Of a DNA stretch of 64,000 nucleotides, positions 52,670-61,115 are shown in pieces; positions within the stretch are counted from its first letter, which is position 1; each line of letters opens with the position of its first letter. The notes beneath the pieces were generated by a model that worked only from the letters and a program-made list of their open reading frames with translations, searched no databases and was not told where the DNA came from. A program made the position numbers and the translations under genes. The DNA is from Sutcliffiella sp. FSL R7-0096 (lineage in GTDB: Bacteria; Bacillota; Bacilli; Bacillales; Bacillaceae_I). The stretch spans positions 2,894,001 to 2,958,000 of the forward strand of contig NZ_CP152003.1 of assembly GCF_038595065.1 (NCBI RefSeq), given 5' to 3'.

Positions 52670-52876
52670 ATGAAATTAATCCAACACTCTTTTTACGTTA
52701 TTCTAAAACTCTTGGCCGTTTCAGGTTTTGCCATTCTTTTTTACGTCATGATGACAGATAAGACAAGCAATGCCCCTATGTTCATGCTTAGCCTTATGAC
52801 TTCCCTAAGCCTGATTGCAATTCCTGGTATGAAGAATATCATCAATAATCATGAAGAGTCTCATCATGAATCCTAA
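52670..52876 (+). CDS. Small membrane protein, 68 aa
   Basis: The ATG behind GATGAGGTGATAC gives two membrane helices (about 7-27 and 38-55) and an acidic His-containing tail (NNHEESHHES). Its end overlaps the next gene by 11 nt. No family recognised. Confidence 0.6.
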   Translation: MKLIQHSFYVILKLLAVSGFAILFYVMMTDKTSNAPMFMLSLMTSLSLIAIPGMKNIINNHEESHHES

Positions 52877-53066
52877 TACTTCCTATGCTTCCAAGGAAAC
52901 AGCACTCGAAATCGCAAGAAGATTGATTACCTATAAAGTTACCAATGACTTGGATATAATTAGTTCTGTTGTGGATGTTTGCAAAGAAGATGTGGTTGCC
53001 TATCTTAAAAGGCCAGACGCCCAAAACAAAAAAAGTCCTGCGCTCGAACACCACAGGACTGGATAA
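52866..53066 (+). CDS. Small helical protein, 66 aa
   Basis: A helical, soluble product starting MNPNTSYASKETALEIARR, coupled by overlap to the 68-aa membrane gene; an ATG five codons earlier is possible. Its stop codon directly abuts the stop of yunB on the other strand, and its last codons contain the yunB terminator hairpin. No family recognised. Confidence 0.5.
   Translation: MNPNTSYASKETALEIARRLITYKVTNDLDIISSVVDVCKEDVVAYLKRPDAQNKKSPALEHHRTG
53034..53060 (-). terminator. yunB terminator inside the convergent coding end
   Basis: AGTCCTG and CAGGACT form the stem with a 13-nt loop, and seven T residues follow on the minus strand. The hairpin lies wholly within the 3' codons of the 66-aa plus-strand gene. 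Confidence 0.7.
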
Positions 53067-53864
53067 TCAGTTGTTATTCTTTTTCTCTTCAACCGGATTT
53101 TCAGGAATAATAACTGGTGCTACTCCTCCACCACCGTTACCGCTTCCTTGGTAGTACATAGGGACTTTACCAGGGATAATTAAATCGCCTATCTTCACAG
53201 AATTATTAATTTCCATCGGTTGCTCTACCAATGGGATAATGATGTTCATTTTCACACTTACATTGACATAGATCTCAATGACCGTATTATTTATTCCTGT
53301 TTCAATAACTTTTGTTTCAACATTGGAGATAACATCCCCTAATATCTCAAAGCGAACCGGAATTTTTGGTCCAAGGTTTGAGAAAAGCGTCGTTTTGGTC
53401 GCCATCCCCAACGGGACATTATAGACGATACCGTTTTGCTTTTTTGATTCTTCATAATCTATATTTAAATCATTTTTATATGATTCCAGGCCTTCCAAAT
53501 TACCTTCTTCTAAAAAATCCAAATATCTTTGTACTCTTAACGTGGTTTCGGAAATAACCCTATTTACAACTCTATGATTCGTACCAAAAGCCACGTGATC
53601 TGTTCCTTCGTTCAAAACAATAATCAATTCCTCGGGATTCAAACTATCTGCTATCTTTTTTGAAACCGCATCGTTTATGGCCTGCGTTGCAATCTGACGA
53701 GCCTTGGTTTCTGCTATACTTCTTAAACTTGGTTCCAAATTCTTATTAATGATAATCAAACTGAAAACAGTCAAAATGTTAAATAAAATAAATGTAATTA
53801 AAAAAACATACTTTAATGGCAGTGGCCCACTTTTCAAAAGGGAAGTCCGACGCATTCTCTTCAT
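53067..53864 (-). CDS. yunB: Sporulation protein YunB
   Basis: The 265-residue protein has one N-terminal helix (about 18-40) and the YunB domain: ARQIATQAINDAV, VVNRVISETTLRVQRYLD, VPLGMATKTTLFSNLGPKIPVRFEILG. In B. subtilis it is made in the mother cell and needed for proper spore formation. The C-terminus is a Gly/Pro-rich tail. Starts behind GAGGAGGATT. Confidence 0.92.
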   Translation of the reverse strand: MKRMRRTSLLKSGPLPLKYVFLITFILFNILTVFSLIIINKNLEPSLRSIAETKARQIATQAINDAVSKKIADSLNPEELIIVLNEGTDHVAFGTNHRVVNRVISETTLRVQRYLDFLEEGNLEGLESYKNDLNIDYEESKKQNGIVYNVPLGMATKTTLFSNLGPKIPVRFEILGDVISNVETKVIETGINNTVIEIYVNVSVKMNIIIPLVEQPMEINNSVKIGDLIIPGKVPMYYQGSGNGGGGVAPVIIPENPVEEKKNNN

Positions 53865-53950
53865 GGTTGCAATCCTCCTCCCCTTATATATATAAGTTTG
53901 TGGGACAGATTATTAATCATTTCTTTAATATTTAAAAATAAGAAAAAAAC

Positions 53951-53973
53951 CTGCAAACCAATATGGTTTACAG
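53951..53973 (-). terminator. Terminator of dinB
   Basis: CTGCAAACC and GGTTTACAG with one mismatch and a 5-nt loop; a seven-T run follows on the minus strand. Confidence 0.8.
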
Positions 53974-53985
53974 ATTAAAAATGTC

Positions 53986-55239
53986 CTAGTCCAAAAAATC
54001 CTTTTGAAAACTAGTTGTAATTTTAGCCTTTGACCCAACATCTGCAGTATTTTTATTCTTAATTCCCCTTTTTATAATACCTTTCCCAAATTTCTCTTCT
54101 AAGTCCTGAAGGGTTTTATGCAATGGTTCTTGTTTGGCATCTTCTTGGAATGTAAAGAGATCTAGCTGTTTGACGGAATCATCTTTTTCAACCAATTCTT
54201 GTGCTGTGACACCAAGTAATCGAACAGGTTCTCCATTCCAATGCTTTCTTAACAAAAACATAGCCGCCTCTTTAATTTGAGCTTCGGATTCTACTGGATT
54301 AGATAACTTTCTACTTCTTGTAACCGTATGGTGAATGCCATATCGTATCATCAGCTGAATGTTTTGACTAAGCACAGATTTTCTTTTCATTCGTGCACTT
54401 ACTGATGCTGCAAGCTTCTCAATGGTTTTTTCAATCATCCGTTCATCATCCGTATCTTTGGGCAAAGTAGTGGAGTTCCCTATACTTTTAAACTCTGAAA
54501 CACTATCTGGATCAACGGGGCGGTTGTCTACACCATTTGCTCTTTTCTTCAACCTCTCTCCATTAATACCGAGAAGATGTTTTAATTGATAGTCATTTCC
54601 GTTAGCAAGGTCACCTATGGTAGCAATATTTATCGTCTTAAGTTTTTCTGCAGTTTTAGATCCAACTCCATGCATCTCCCCCACATTGAATGGCCAAAGG
54701 ATTTTTTGAAGTTCCCTTTTTCTTAAGATTGTAATTCCCATTGGCTTTTTCATATCTGAGGCCATTTTTGCCAGGAACTTATTTGGAGCGATCCCAATGC
54801 TACAGGGTAACAATAGTTCTTTTTGCAACCTTGTTTGAATTTCCTCCGCTATTTGCAAAGGAGATAAAGATCCCGAGTAATCCGTTACATCCATATATCC
54901 TTCATCAATGGAAACCGGTTCAACTAAATCTGTATATTGTCTTAACAGCTCAAACATTGCTTGAGAACTTTTTCTGTACCTATCAAAATTAGGCTTCCGC
55001 ACAATAAGCTGGGGACATTTTTGCCTTGCTTCCCATAACGGCATCGTGGTTCTTACCCCAAAGGCCCTTGCTTCATAACTGCAGGTGACGATAATCCCCT
55101 TACGTTCTTCAACGTTTCCAGCAATAGCCACCGGTTTTCCTATAAGGGCTGGATCATAGGCCATCTCAACAGATGCGTAAAAGCTATTCATATCCACATG
55201 AAAAATAATTCGATGTCTTTTTGTGATTTTTTCACTCAT
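53986..55239 (-). CDS. dinB: DNA polymerase IV (DinB, YqjH)
   Basis: With the ATG at 55239 the protein has 417 residues. It has IIFHVDMNSFYASVEMAYDP (first Asp), YSIDE-type motif VSIDEGYMDVTD, the thumb HhH VGSKTAEKLKTINI and the little finger. A late QLDLFTF motif is a beta-clamp binding sequence (QLDLF). It makes error-prone translesion synthesis. It complements the UvrX-type polymerase at 35962. Confidence 0.95.
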   Translation of the reverse strand: MSEKITKRHRIIFHVDMNSFYASVEMAYDPALIGKPVAIAGNVEERKGIIVTCSYEARAFGVRTTMPLWEARQKCPQLIVRKPNFDRYRKSSQAMFELLRQYTDLVEPVSIDEGYMDVTDYSGSLSPLQIAEEIQTRLQKELLLPCSIGIAPNKFLAKMASDMKKPMGITILRKRELQKILWPFNVGEMHGVGSKTAEKLKTINIATIGDLANGNDYQLKHLLGINGERLKKRANGVDNRPVDPDSVSEFKSIGNSTTLPKDTDDERMIEKTIEKLAASVSARMKRKSVLSQNIQLMIRYGIHHTVTRSRKLSNPVESEAQIKEAAMFLLRKHWNGEPVRLLGVTAQELVEKDDSVKQLDLFTFQEDAKQEPLHKTLQDLEEKFGKGIIKRGIKNKNTADVGSKAKITTSFQKDFLD

Positions 55240-55307
55240 ACTATCCATCCTAAACTTTCTTGCCTATTTTATTTCTACTAATAACATAATATAAAACAAT
55301 TCTCCGT

Positions 55308-55727
55308 TTATCTTTCTACCAGTTTTGATAAAAGGTTGCTTAACATTTGCAAATCATCCGTATCTAATGACACTTTTTCAAGAAATTTACTTGGAATGCA
55401 TTCTACCTCTTGGTTAATTGCCTTACCTTTTTGGGTAAGAGTTATGACCACAACTCGTTCATCTTTTTTAGATCGGTTTCTGGTAATTAATTGATTTGTT
55501 TCCATCCGCTTAAGCATTGGAGTCAATGTACCAGAGTCAAGCATGAGCTTTTCACCTAACTCCTTCACAGAAAGGTCATCCTGTTCCCATAGTACCAATA
55601 GTACTAAGTATTGAGGATAAGTAATTCCAATTTCGTCTAAATAAGCTCTATATAGTTTGGTCATCTTTTTTTCTGCCGAGTAAATCTTAAAACACAATTG
55701 ATTCTCTAACCTTAAGTTGCTCTCCAT
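55308..55727 (-). CDS. ohrR: MarR-family peroxide sensor OhrR
   Basis: The ATG behind AAAGGAGACATT gives 139 residues. The only early Cys (Cys12 in ENQLCFKIYSAEK) corresponds to the single redox-sensing Cys of B. subtilis OhrR. The winged helix is LSVKELGEKLMLDSGTLTPMLKRME followed by KKDERVVVITLT. Divergent from ohrA, which it should repress until organic peroxide oxidises the Cys. Confidence 0.92.
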   Translation of the reverse strand: MESNLRLENQLCFKIYSAEKKMTKLYRAYLDEIGITYPQYLVLLVLWEQDDLSVKELGEKLMLDSGTLTPMLKRMETNQLITRNRSKKDERVVVITLTQKGKAINQEVECIPSKFLEKVSLDTDDLQMLSNLLSKLVER

Positions 55728-55810
55728 ACCAATGTCTCCTTTAAATCTCAATAATACTATTGTACCTATCCAGTATCACTTAAACAAATATCTTTCGCAC
55801 AACTTATTAA

Positions 55811-55839
55811 TTGACTAAATAATTTATGCGCGTTATTAT
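55811..55839 (+). promoter_or_regulatory. Sigma-A promoter of ohrA
   Basis: TTGACT and TATTAT are separated by 17 bp, each one base from consensus. Confidence 0.65.
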
Positions 55840-55853
55840 AGTGAAGAATTAGA

Positions 55854-55883
55854 TTTTGCACAATATAATTTTACACAATTTAA
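55854..55883. promoter_or_regulatory. Candidate OhrR operator
   Basis: TTTTGCACAATATAA and TTTTACACAATTTAA are tandem 15-bp copies with two differences, directly downstream of the predicted ohrA start site. The AT-rich ACAAT/AATTT content resembles known OhrR sites, but the arrangement is direct rather than inverted. Confidence 0.55.
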
Positions 55884-55898
55884 AGGAGTGGAGTTTAC

Positions 55899-56324
55899 AT
55901 GGAAGCACTTTATACTGCAAAAGTTACAGCGTCAGGTGGTAGAGCAGGAAAAATACAAAGCGAAGATGGTACATTAGATTTAGTACTTGCTATGCCCAAG
56001 TCATTGGGAGGAACAGAAAAGGAAGGCGCAACGAACCCAGAACAACTATTTGCGGCAGGATATTCAGCTTGCTTTGACAGTGCTTTAAACCTGGTTGCAC
56101 GACAAGCAAGGCAGAAAATTGAATCTGAAGTCATTGCAGAAGTTTCAATTGGTAAAGATACGGATGGAGGCTTCAAACTGGCGGTTGTGTTAAATGTGAA
56201 CATAAGTGGCGTTTCACAAGCGGAAGCAGAAAAGCTTGTAGAACAGGCTCATTCTGTTTGCCCTTATTCAAAAGCGACACAAGGAAATATTGAGGTTGAA
56301 TTAAAGACAAAAGCACAAGCTTAA
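55899..56324 (+). CDS. ohrA: Organic hydroperoxide reductase (Ohr)
   Basis: The 141-residue protein has the two catalytic cysteines of Ohr: Cys58 in GYSACFDSAL and Cys121 in HSVCPYSKAT, plus the N-terminal TASGGRAGKIQSEDG. It reduces organic hydroperoxides through a disulfide, recycled by lipoylated proteins in other species. Next to OhrR; monocistronic. Confidence 0.95.
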   Translation: MEALYTAKVTASGGRAGKIQSEDGTLDLVLAMPKSLGGTEKEGATNPEQLFAAGYSACFDSALNLVARQARQKIESEVIAEVSIGKDTDGGFKLAVVLNVNISGVSQAEAEKLVEQAHSVCPYSKATQGNIEVELKTKAQA

Positions 56325-56332
56325 TGACTAAA

Positions 56333-56364
56333 CAAGACCACCCGCGAGAAAGCGAGTGGTCTTG
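56333..56364. terminator. Bidirectional terminator between ohrA and cheW-like genes
   Basis: CAAGACCAC(C)CG and CGAGTGGTCTTG form an almost perfect stem. Confidence 0.8.
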
Positions 56365-56384
56365 AATAATGGTTTTTTATGATT

Positions 56385-56846
56385 TTAGAGCGTAGCGGTT
56401 TCTACGGCACTCTTAATGTGTTGAATTTTCTCCAGACTACTAATTAAATTATCAGGTTCAATAATTGCAATTAACCGATTTTCAAGATTGACCATCCCAC
56501 TAATATAAGGAGTTGACTGGAACGCTAAGAGACCTTTAATAGCTTCTTCGTTTACGTCTAAAATCTCTTTCGCATCTTCTACTAATAACCCTATCGAAAG
56601 TTCGGATGTTTTTACCACTATCAAACGTGTTTTATCATCTTTGAGGATGGGATCTGTAAATAATATTTGTTTAACATCCAATACAGGGATTAACTCTTCT
56701 CTCACTTTTGTTATCCCCTTTAGATAGCTTTCCATATCTGGCAAAGCATTGACTGCCCCCAATTTTTCTATGGAAACCACAAATTCTACCGGGATGCCAT
56801 ATTCTTCTCCATTTGCTTCAAAGATCACTAGTTTTTTGGATTCCAT
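56385..56846 (-). CDS. CheW-domain chemotaxis protein
   Basis: The 153-residue protein is a single CheW domain: KLVIFEANGEEYGIPVEFVVSIEKL, a ring of beta strands with KGITKVREELIPVLDVKQIL and PYISGMVNLENRLIAIIE. It is stand-alone, without the receiver domain that CheV has. CheW links chemoreceptors to CheA. It lies outside any chemotaxis operon here, so it may be an extra adaptor. Confidence 0.88.
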   Translation of the reverse strand: MESKKLVIFEANGEEYGIPVEFVVSIEKLGAVNALPDMESYLKGITKVREELIPVLDVKQILFTDPILKDDKTRLIVVKTSELSIGLLVEDAKEILDVNEEAIKGLLAFQSTPYISGMVNLENRLIAIIEPDNLISSLEKIQHIKSAVETATL

Positions 56847-56897
56847 GACTTTTCTCCTATTCGCCCTTTTTATCTATTATAAAACAAGGTGCAAAAA

Positions 56898-56923
56898 AAA
56901 GCTTGGCAATTTCACCAAGCTTT
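56898..56923 (-). terminator. Terminator of the YqjE peptidase gene
   Basis: AAAGCTTGG and CCAAGCTTT arms with an 8-nt loop and a T-run on the minus strand. Confidence 0.75.
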
Positions 56924-56931
56924 CCCAATTT

Positions 56932-58050
56932 TTATTTTGCTACTTCCTTCATGATGCTTACAACAAGTTCTGTTGTTTTGATCAATTCTTCAATTGGCAT
57001 TCTTTCATTTGTTGTGTGAATTTCCTCATATCCAACTGCAAGGTTTACCGTAGGAACACCAAAGCCTGCGATAACATTGGCATCACTACCGCCACCGCTG
57101 CGCTGTAGCTCAGGCGTTCTGCCGATTTCAGAAACGGCACGCTTCGCCACTTCCACCACATGATCACCATCAGCAAATTTGAAGCCTGGATACATAACGT
57201 CAACTATTACTTCTGCCCGGCCACCCATATCAGCTGCAACTGTTTCAAATGCATCCTTCATTTTTGCTACTTGCGCTTCCATTTTTTCAGGAACTAAAGA
57301 ACGAGCTTCTGCTAAAATGTCTACACGATCACAAACGATGTTCGTCGGTCCGCCGCCTTCAAAACGTCCGATGTTAGCAGTCGTTTCTTCATCAATACGG
57401 CCTAAAGGCATTTTTGCGATGGACTTAGCAGCAATCGTAATTGCCGATACGCCTTTTTCCGGAGCAACTCCTGCATGAGCGGTTTTACCGTAAATGGTTG
57501 CCTTCACTTTTGCTTGTGTTGGCGCTGCTACGATGATGTTTCCAACTGTCCCGTCGCTATCAAGAGCAAAGCCGAATTTTGCTGTTACTAAAGCTGGATC
57601 TAGAGCTTTTGCTCCTACAAGGCCTGATTCTTCTCCAACTGTGATAACAAACTCGATTTTTCCATGTTCGATATTGTGTTCTTTTAGTACTTTTACCGCT
57701 TCAAGCATTGCAGCAAGCCCAGCTTTGTCATCTGCTCCAAGGATTGTCGTTCCATCAGTTACAATGTAGCCGTCTTTTATGGATGGTTTGATTCCCTTAC
57801 CTGGAACAACTGTATCCATATGGGACGTGAAATATATGGTATCTACACCATCTTTCGTCCCTTCTAATGTACAGATAAGATTCCCTGCACCATGACCTGT
57901 CTCATTCATGGTATCATCTTCTACTACTTGTACACCAAGCGCGGTGAATTTCTCTTTTAACACTTTGCAAATTTCTGCTTCAAATTTTGTTTCTGAGTCC
58001 ACCTGGACAAGCTCTAAAAACTCTTCGACAAGTCTGTCTCTGTTAATCAT
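56932..58050 (-). CDS. yqjE: M20/M42-type tripeptidase T-like enzyme (YqjE)
   Basis: The 372-residue protein has YFTSHMDTVVPG (His and Asp), ILGADDKAGLAAM (bridging Asp), VGEESGLVGAKAL (Glu pair), LDSDGTVG and late GYEEIHTTNERM (His). This is the PepT-like aminotripeptidase family with two zinc ions. It sits near yqjD and yqjC as in B. subtilis. Starts behind TAGGAGGAAC. Confidence 0.93.
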   Translation of the reverse strand: MINRDRLVEEFLELVQVDSETKFEAEICKVLKEKFTALGVQVVEDDTMNETGHGAGNLICTLEGTKDGVDTIYFTSHMDTVVPGKGIKPSIKDGYIVTDGTTILGADDKAGLAAMLEAVKVLKEHNIEHGKIEFVITVGEESGLVGAKALDPALVTAKFGFALDSDGTVGNIIVAAPTQAKVKATIYGKTAHAGVAPEKGVSAITIAAKSIAKMPLGRIDEETTANIGRFEGGGPTNIVCDRVDILAEARSLVPEKMEAQVAKMKDAFETVAADMGGRAEVIVDVMYPGFKFADGDHVVEVAKRAVSEIGRTPELQRSGGGSDANVIAGFGVPTVNLAVGYEEIHTTNERMPIEELIKTTELVVSIMKEVAK

Positions 58051-58131
58051 ATGTATGTTCCTCCTACTACTTATTGAATCCCATCCTATTATAACCTATT
58101 CAAGCGATTATTTCCTTGATTCCCCCACTAA

Positions 58132-58614
58132 TTATGGCAAAGCATTGGTATCAAACTCTTGTATAGGTCTTCTATGTTCATCATATCGCTCCGTAAAAGT
58201 GTTACTTGTATATTCCTTGATTGTTTTTCTCCAAAAAGCCTGTGCAGGATAGTTATTTTCAATTTGAAATACCTGCCATTTACCAGGGAACATGGAAAAC
58301 AGCTGTTGAGAGGCTATTGTTCCCAGCCCTTTTCCATGAAACTTTCTCAAGACAAAGAACTCTTCAATAACACTTGGAGCATCTCCGTGTCCCTCTTCCA
58401 CCAAGGCAAAACCTGAGAGTTCTTCTCCTGATTTAACAAAAAATGCATGGTACTCTTGGTCATTCCAATACTTATCCAAATCAAATGGCTTATACTTCCC
58501 ATCTGTTTCTAATATAATTTGTTTATTAAATCTTGTGAATTCGTAAATATAGAATTGTATAAGATTATGAAGGGCCTCTTCTTCACTTTGCTTCACTTTT
58601 ACTAGATGGACCAA
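58132..58614 (-). CDS. GNAT family N-acetyltransferase
   Basis: The 160-residue protein has a GNAT core: SGFALVEEGH, VIEEFFVLRKFHGKGLGTIASQQLF (CoA loop) and a final EYTSNTFTERYDEHR. Starts with TTG behind GGGGGAGGATGAC. The start region abuts the MITE-like copy B. Substrate unknown. Confidence 0.82.
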   Translation of the reverse strand: MVHLVKVKQSEEEALHNLIQFYIYEFTRFNKQIILETDGKYKPFDLDKYWNDQEYHAFFVKSGEELSGFALVEEGHGDAPSVIEEFFVLRKFHGKGLGTIASQQLFSMFPGKWQVFQIENNYPAQAFWRKTIKEYTSNTFTERYDEHRRPIQEFDTNALP

Positions 58615-58637
58615 GTCATCCTCCCCCTTTTTAGTTT

Positions 58638-58787
58638 GGCTCCGTTTAGCACCGCTGTTGATTTCCGCACTAGGCTTCGCTTTCCTAGGGGCTCTCCCCT
58701 AAACGCTATCTCCCTCAGGAGTCTTAGCCTATTGCTCCAAACAACAGCTAGGTTGCTGCAAAAATCAACAGTATGCTTTAATAAGCC
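58638..58787. mobile_element. MITE-like intergenic element, copy B (short)
   Basis: Ends GGCTCCGTTTAGCACCGC and, as complement, GGCTTATTAAAGCATA are both followed by CTGTTGATTT. Internal blocks GCTTCGCTTTCCTAGGGG, TCTCCCCTAAACGCTATCTC and CAGCTAGGTTGCTGCAAAAA are the same as in copy C at 61826 in inverse orientation, but about 90 bp are missing. No coding capacity. Confidence 0.65.
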
Positions 58788-58800
58788 TATAGTTAAAAAA

Positions 58801-58827
58801 GATAGCAGGCTTTATCAACCTACTATC
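58801..58827 (-). terminator. Terminator of the carboxylase operon
   Basis: GATAGCAGG and CCTACTATC with one mismatch and a T-run on the minus strand; it lies just before copy B. Confidence 0.8.
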
Positions 58828-58839
58828 TCTCCTCATGAA

Positions 58840-60393
58840 TTATAGTGGGATGTTCCCGTGTTTTTTATATGGTCTTGTTTCCTTTTTATTGCGGAGCATT
58901 TCCAATGATTGAATCAATTTAATCCTTGTCTCTCTCGGATCAATCACGTCATCTACCATCCCTTGACTTGCTGCAACATATGGGTTGGCAAACTTTTCAC
59001 GATACTCCTCAATCTTCTGGGCGCGTGTCTCTTCCGGATTAGCGCTCTCATTGATTTCACGGGCAAAGATGATGTTTGCTGCTCCTTGAGGACCCATTAC
59101 TGCGATTTCGGCATTCGGCCATGCAAATACAAGATCGGCACCAATGGATTTACTGTTTAGGGCTACATAGGCGCCCCCATATGCTTTACGCAAAATCACG
59201 GTCAGCTTTGGCACAGTCGCTTCCGAATAAGCGTATAGGATCTTGGCACCATGACGGATGATCCCGCCATGCTCCTGTTTAACACCCGGGAAGAATCCAG
59301 TAACATCCTCGAACGTAATCAACGGGATATTGAAAGAGTCACAGAATCGTATAAACCTGGATGCTTTATCGGATGAATCGATATCGAGGCCGCCAGCCAT
59401 GACTTTTGGCTGATTACAAACAAGTCCTACTACTTCTCCCTTCAACCTTGCCAATCCAACTACGATATTCTTCGCAAAATCCTTATGAACTTCCATGAAC
59501 GAACCTTCATCCACCACCTGGTTGATGACAATTCGAACATCATATGGTCTGATTGCGTCAAACGGGATGGCATCCGCTAAATCCGGACGGTAGTCATCAC
59601 CTTGTTCACAAGAAATTCTTTCCGGCTTCTCTTCATTGTTTTGTGGAAGGTAGCTTAGCAAATTTCGCACCTGTGCCAATACCTCTTCCTCTGAAGAACT
59701 GGAGAAATGGGCATTACCGCTAATCGCGTTATGTACTTTTGCACCACCGAGGCCTTCTGAACTGATTTTCTCCCCTGTTACCGTTTCAATTACCTTTGGC
59801 CCTGTGATAAACATTTGACTGGTCTTTTCCACCATGAATACGAAATCAGTAATTGCCGGAGAGTATACAGCTCCGCCTGCACATGGTCCCATAATGACTG
59901 ATATCTGTGGAATCACCCCTGAATAGATAGAGTTTCTATAAAAAATATGTCCATATCCATCTAATGAAAGAACACCTTCCTGAATCCGCGCTCCACCGGA
60001 ATCATTCAAGCCGACAATCGGTGCACCATTTTTCGCTGCCATATCCATGACATTGGCGATTTTCTTTGCATGCATTTCCCCTAGGGCTCCACCAAATACA
60101 GTGAAGTCTTGAGAAAATAGATAGATTGGTTTCCCGTTCACTTTTCCATATCCTGTGACGACACCATCTCCAGGACCTTTCTTTCCTTGCAGTCCAAAGT
60201 CATTGCAACGGTGCTCGATAAATGGATTAAGCTCTACAAAAGTCCCTTCATCTACAAGAAGTTCAATGCGCTCTCTTGCGGTCAGTTTCCCTTTTTCATG
60301 TTGCTTGTCAATCCGGTCGTCTCCACCGCCAAGTTCTACTTCCCGACGTTTGTCATAAAGCTCATTTATTTTTTCATAGATATCAATTGTCAT
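58840..60393 (-). CDS. yqjD: Acyl-CoA carboxylase carboxyltransferase subunit (PccB-like, YqjD)
   Basis: The 517-residue protein is a two-half crotonase-fold carboxyltransferase: KGPGDGVVTGYGKVNGKP, NDSGGARIQEGV, GGAVYSPAITDF, then FEDVTGFFPG, RKAYGGAYVAL and FAWPNAEIAVMGP. It carboxylates propionyl- or methylmalonyl-type CoA esters with a biotin partner. No biotin carboxylase gene is in the window, so the partner subunit lies elsewhere. It overlaps the epimerase gene by 11 nt. Confidence 0.93.
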   Translation of the reverse strand: MTIDIYEKINELYDKRREVELGGGDDRIDKQHEKGKLTARERIELLVDEGTFVELNPFIEHRCNDFGLQGKKGPGDGVVTGYGKVNGKPIYLFSQDFTVFGGALGEMHAKKIANVMDMAAKNGAPIVGLNDSGGARIQEGVLSLDGYGHIFYRNSIYSGVIPQISVIMGPCAGGAVYSPAITDFVFMVEKTSQMFITGPKVIETVTGEKISSEGLGGAKVHNAISGNAHFSSSSEEEVLAQVRNLLSYLPQNNEEKPERISCEQGDDYRPDLADAIPFDAIRPYDVRIVINQVVDEGSFMEVHKDFAKNIVVGLARLKGEVVGLVCNQPKVMAGGLDIDSSDKASRFIRFCDSFNIPLITFEDVTGFFPGVKQEHGGIIRHGAKILYAYSEATVPKLTVILRKAYGGAYVALNSKSIGADLVFAWPNAEIAVMGPQGAANIIFAREINESANPEETRAQKIEEYREKFANPYVAASQGMVDDVIDPRETRIKLIQSLEMLRNKKETRPYKKHGNIPL

Positions 60394-60802
60394 GGTGTTT
60401 CGCCGCCTTTTCGCAGAATTCTACCAGTACGCCATTGCTTGCTTTTGGATGCATGAAAGCGATATTCGCTCCACCAGCACCGACACGGGAATTCTTGTCA
60501 ATCATCGGGATTCCCTTCTCAATCATTTCTTGTATTCTTTCTTCTATTGACTCTACACTTAGTGCTACATGGTGAATTCCTTCCCCACGCTTTTCAATAA
60601 ACTTGGCAACCGGACTATCAGGAGAGGTAGGTTCCAACAACTCAAGCTTGCAATTCCCCGCATCTATAAATGCTACCCTTACCCTTTGCTCCGCTACATG
60701 TTCGACGGCTTCAAAAGTCAACCCCAGTGTCTCTGTATAAAATGGAAGCGCTGTCTCTATTGAGCTTACAGCAATCCCAATATGATTTACATTTTTAATC
60801 AT
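60383..60802 (-). CDS. yqjC: Methylmalonyl-CoA epimerase (YqjC)
   Basis: The ATG behind CAAGGGGGATTGGC gives 139 residues; the longer frame lacks a ribosome site. The VOC-fold enzyme has HIGIAVSSIETALPFYTETLG (first metal His), KLELLEPTS (Glu), GIHHVALSV (second His) and LVEFCEK (last Glu). It interconverts (R)- and (S)-methylmalonyl-CoA, fitting the adjacent carboxylase in propionate or branched-chain catabolism. Confidence 0.93.
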   Translation of the reverse strand: MIKNVNHIGIAVSSIETALPFYTETLGLTFEAVEHVAEQRVRVAFIDAGNCKLELLEPTSPDSPVAKFIEKRGEGIHHVALSVESIEERIQEMIEKGIPMIDKNSRVGAGGANIAFMHPKASNGVLVEFCEKAAKHHDN

Positions 60803-60896
60803 GCCAATCCCCCTTGTTGTATGTCCCCTAACTATGACTCTATAACATTTCGACTTATTGTGCAAAATTCCTTCCTTTTTCGTCTAGAATCCTAAC

Positions 60897-60925
60897 TTGA
60901 GAAAGAATTGAAATCCATGTAAAAT
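60897..60925 (+). promoter_or_regulatory. Sigma-A promoter of prli42
   Basis: TTGAGA and TAAAAT are separated by 17 bp, and the start codon lies 38 bp downstream. Confidence 0.65.
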
Positions 60926-60962
60926 AGGGATAGTAGAATAAATGGGGAGTGAATGAACTCAA

Positions 60963-61058
60963 ATGATGAACCGCAAATTCCAAAAAGTTGTCGTATATTT
61001 AATGATTGGCGTCATGCTAATTACGACACTATTAGCTGGAGCTTCCATGTTTTTCTAA
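60963..61058 (+). CDS. prli42: Stressosome-associated peptide Prli42
   Basis: A 31-codon frame (30 if the second ATG is used) encodes MMNRKFQKVVVYLMIGVMLI, then TTLLAGASMFF: a basic start and one membrane helix, the sequence pattern of Prli42. In Listeria and Bacillaceae, Prli42 anchors the RsbR stressosome to the membrane. It has a good promoter and a terminator right after, which supports it as a real gene. Confidence 0.85.
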   Translation: MMNRKFQKVVVYLMIGVMLITTLLAGASMFF

Positions 61059-61073
61059 TAGATTAAAAAGGAA

Positions 61074-61108
61074 AACGAGCCAAGTTTATACCTGGCTCGT
61101 TTTTTTTC
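61074..61108. terminator. Bidirectional terminator after prli42
   Basis: AACGAGCCA and TGGCTCGTT with a 10-nt loop, then TTTTTTT. Confidence 0.85.
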
Positions 61109-61115
61109 ATTGTAT

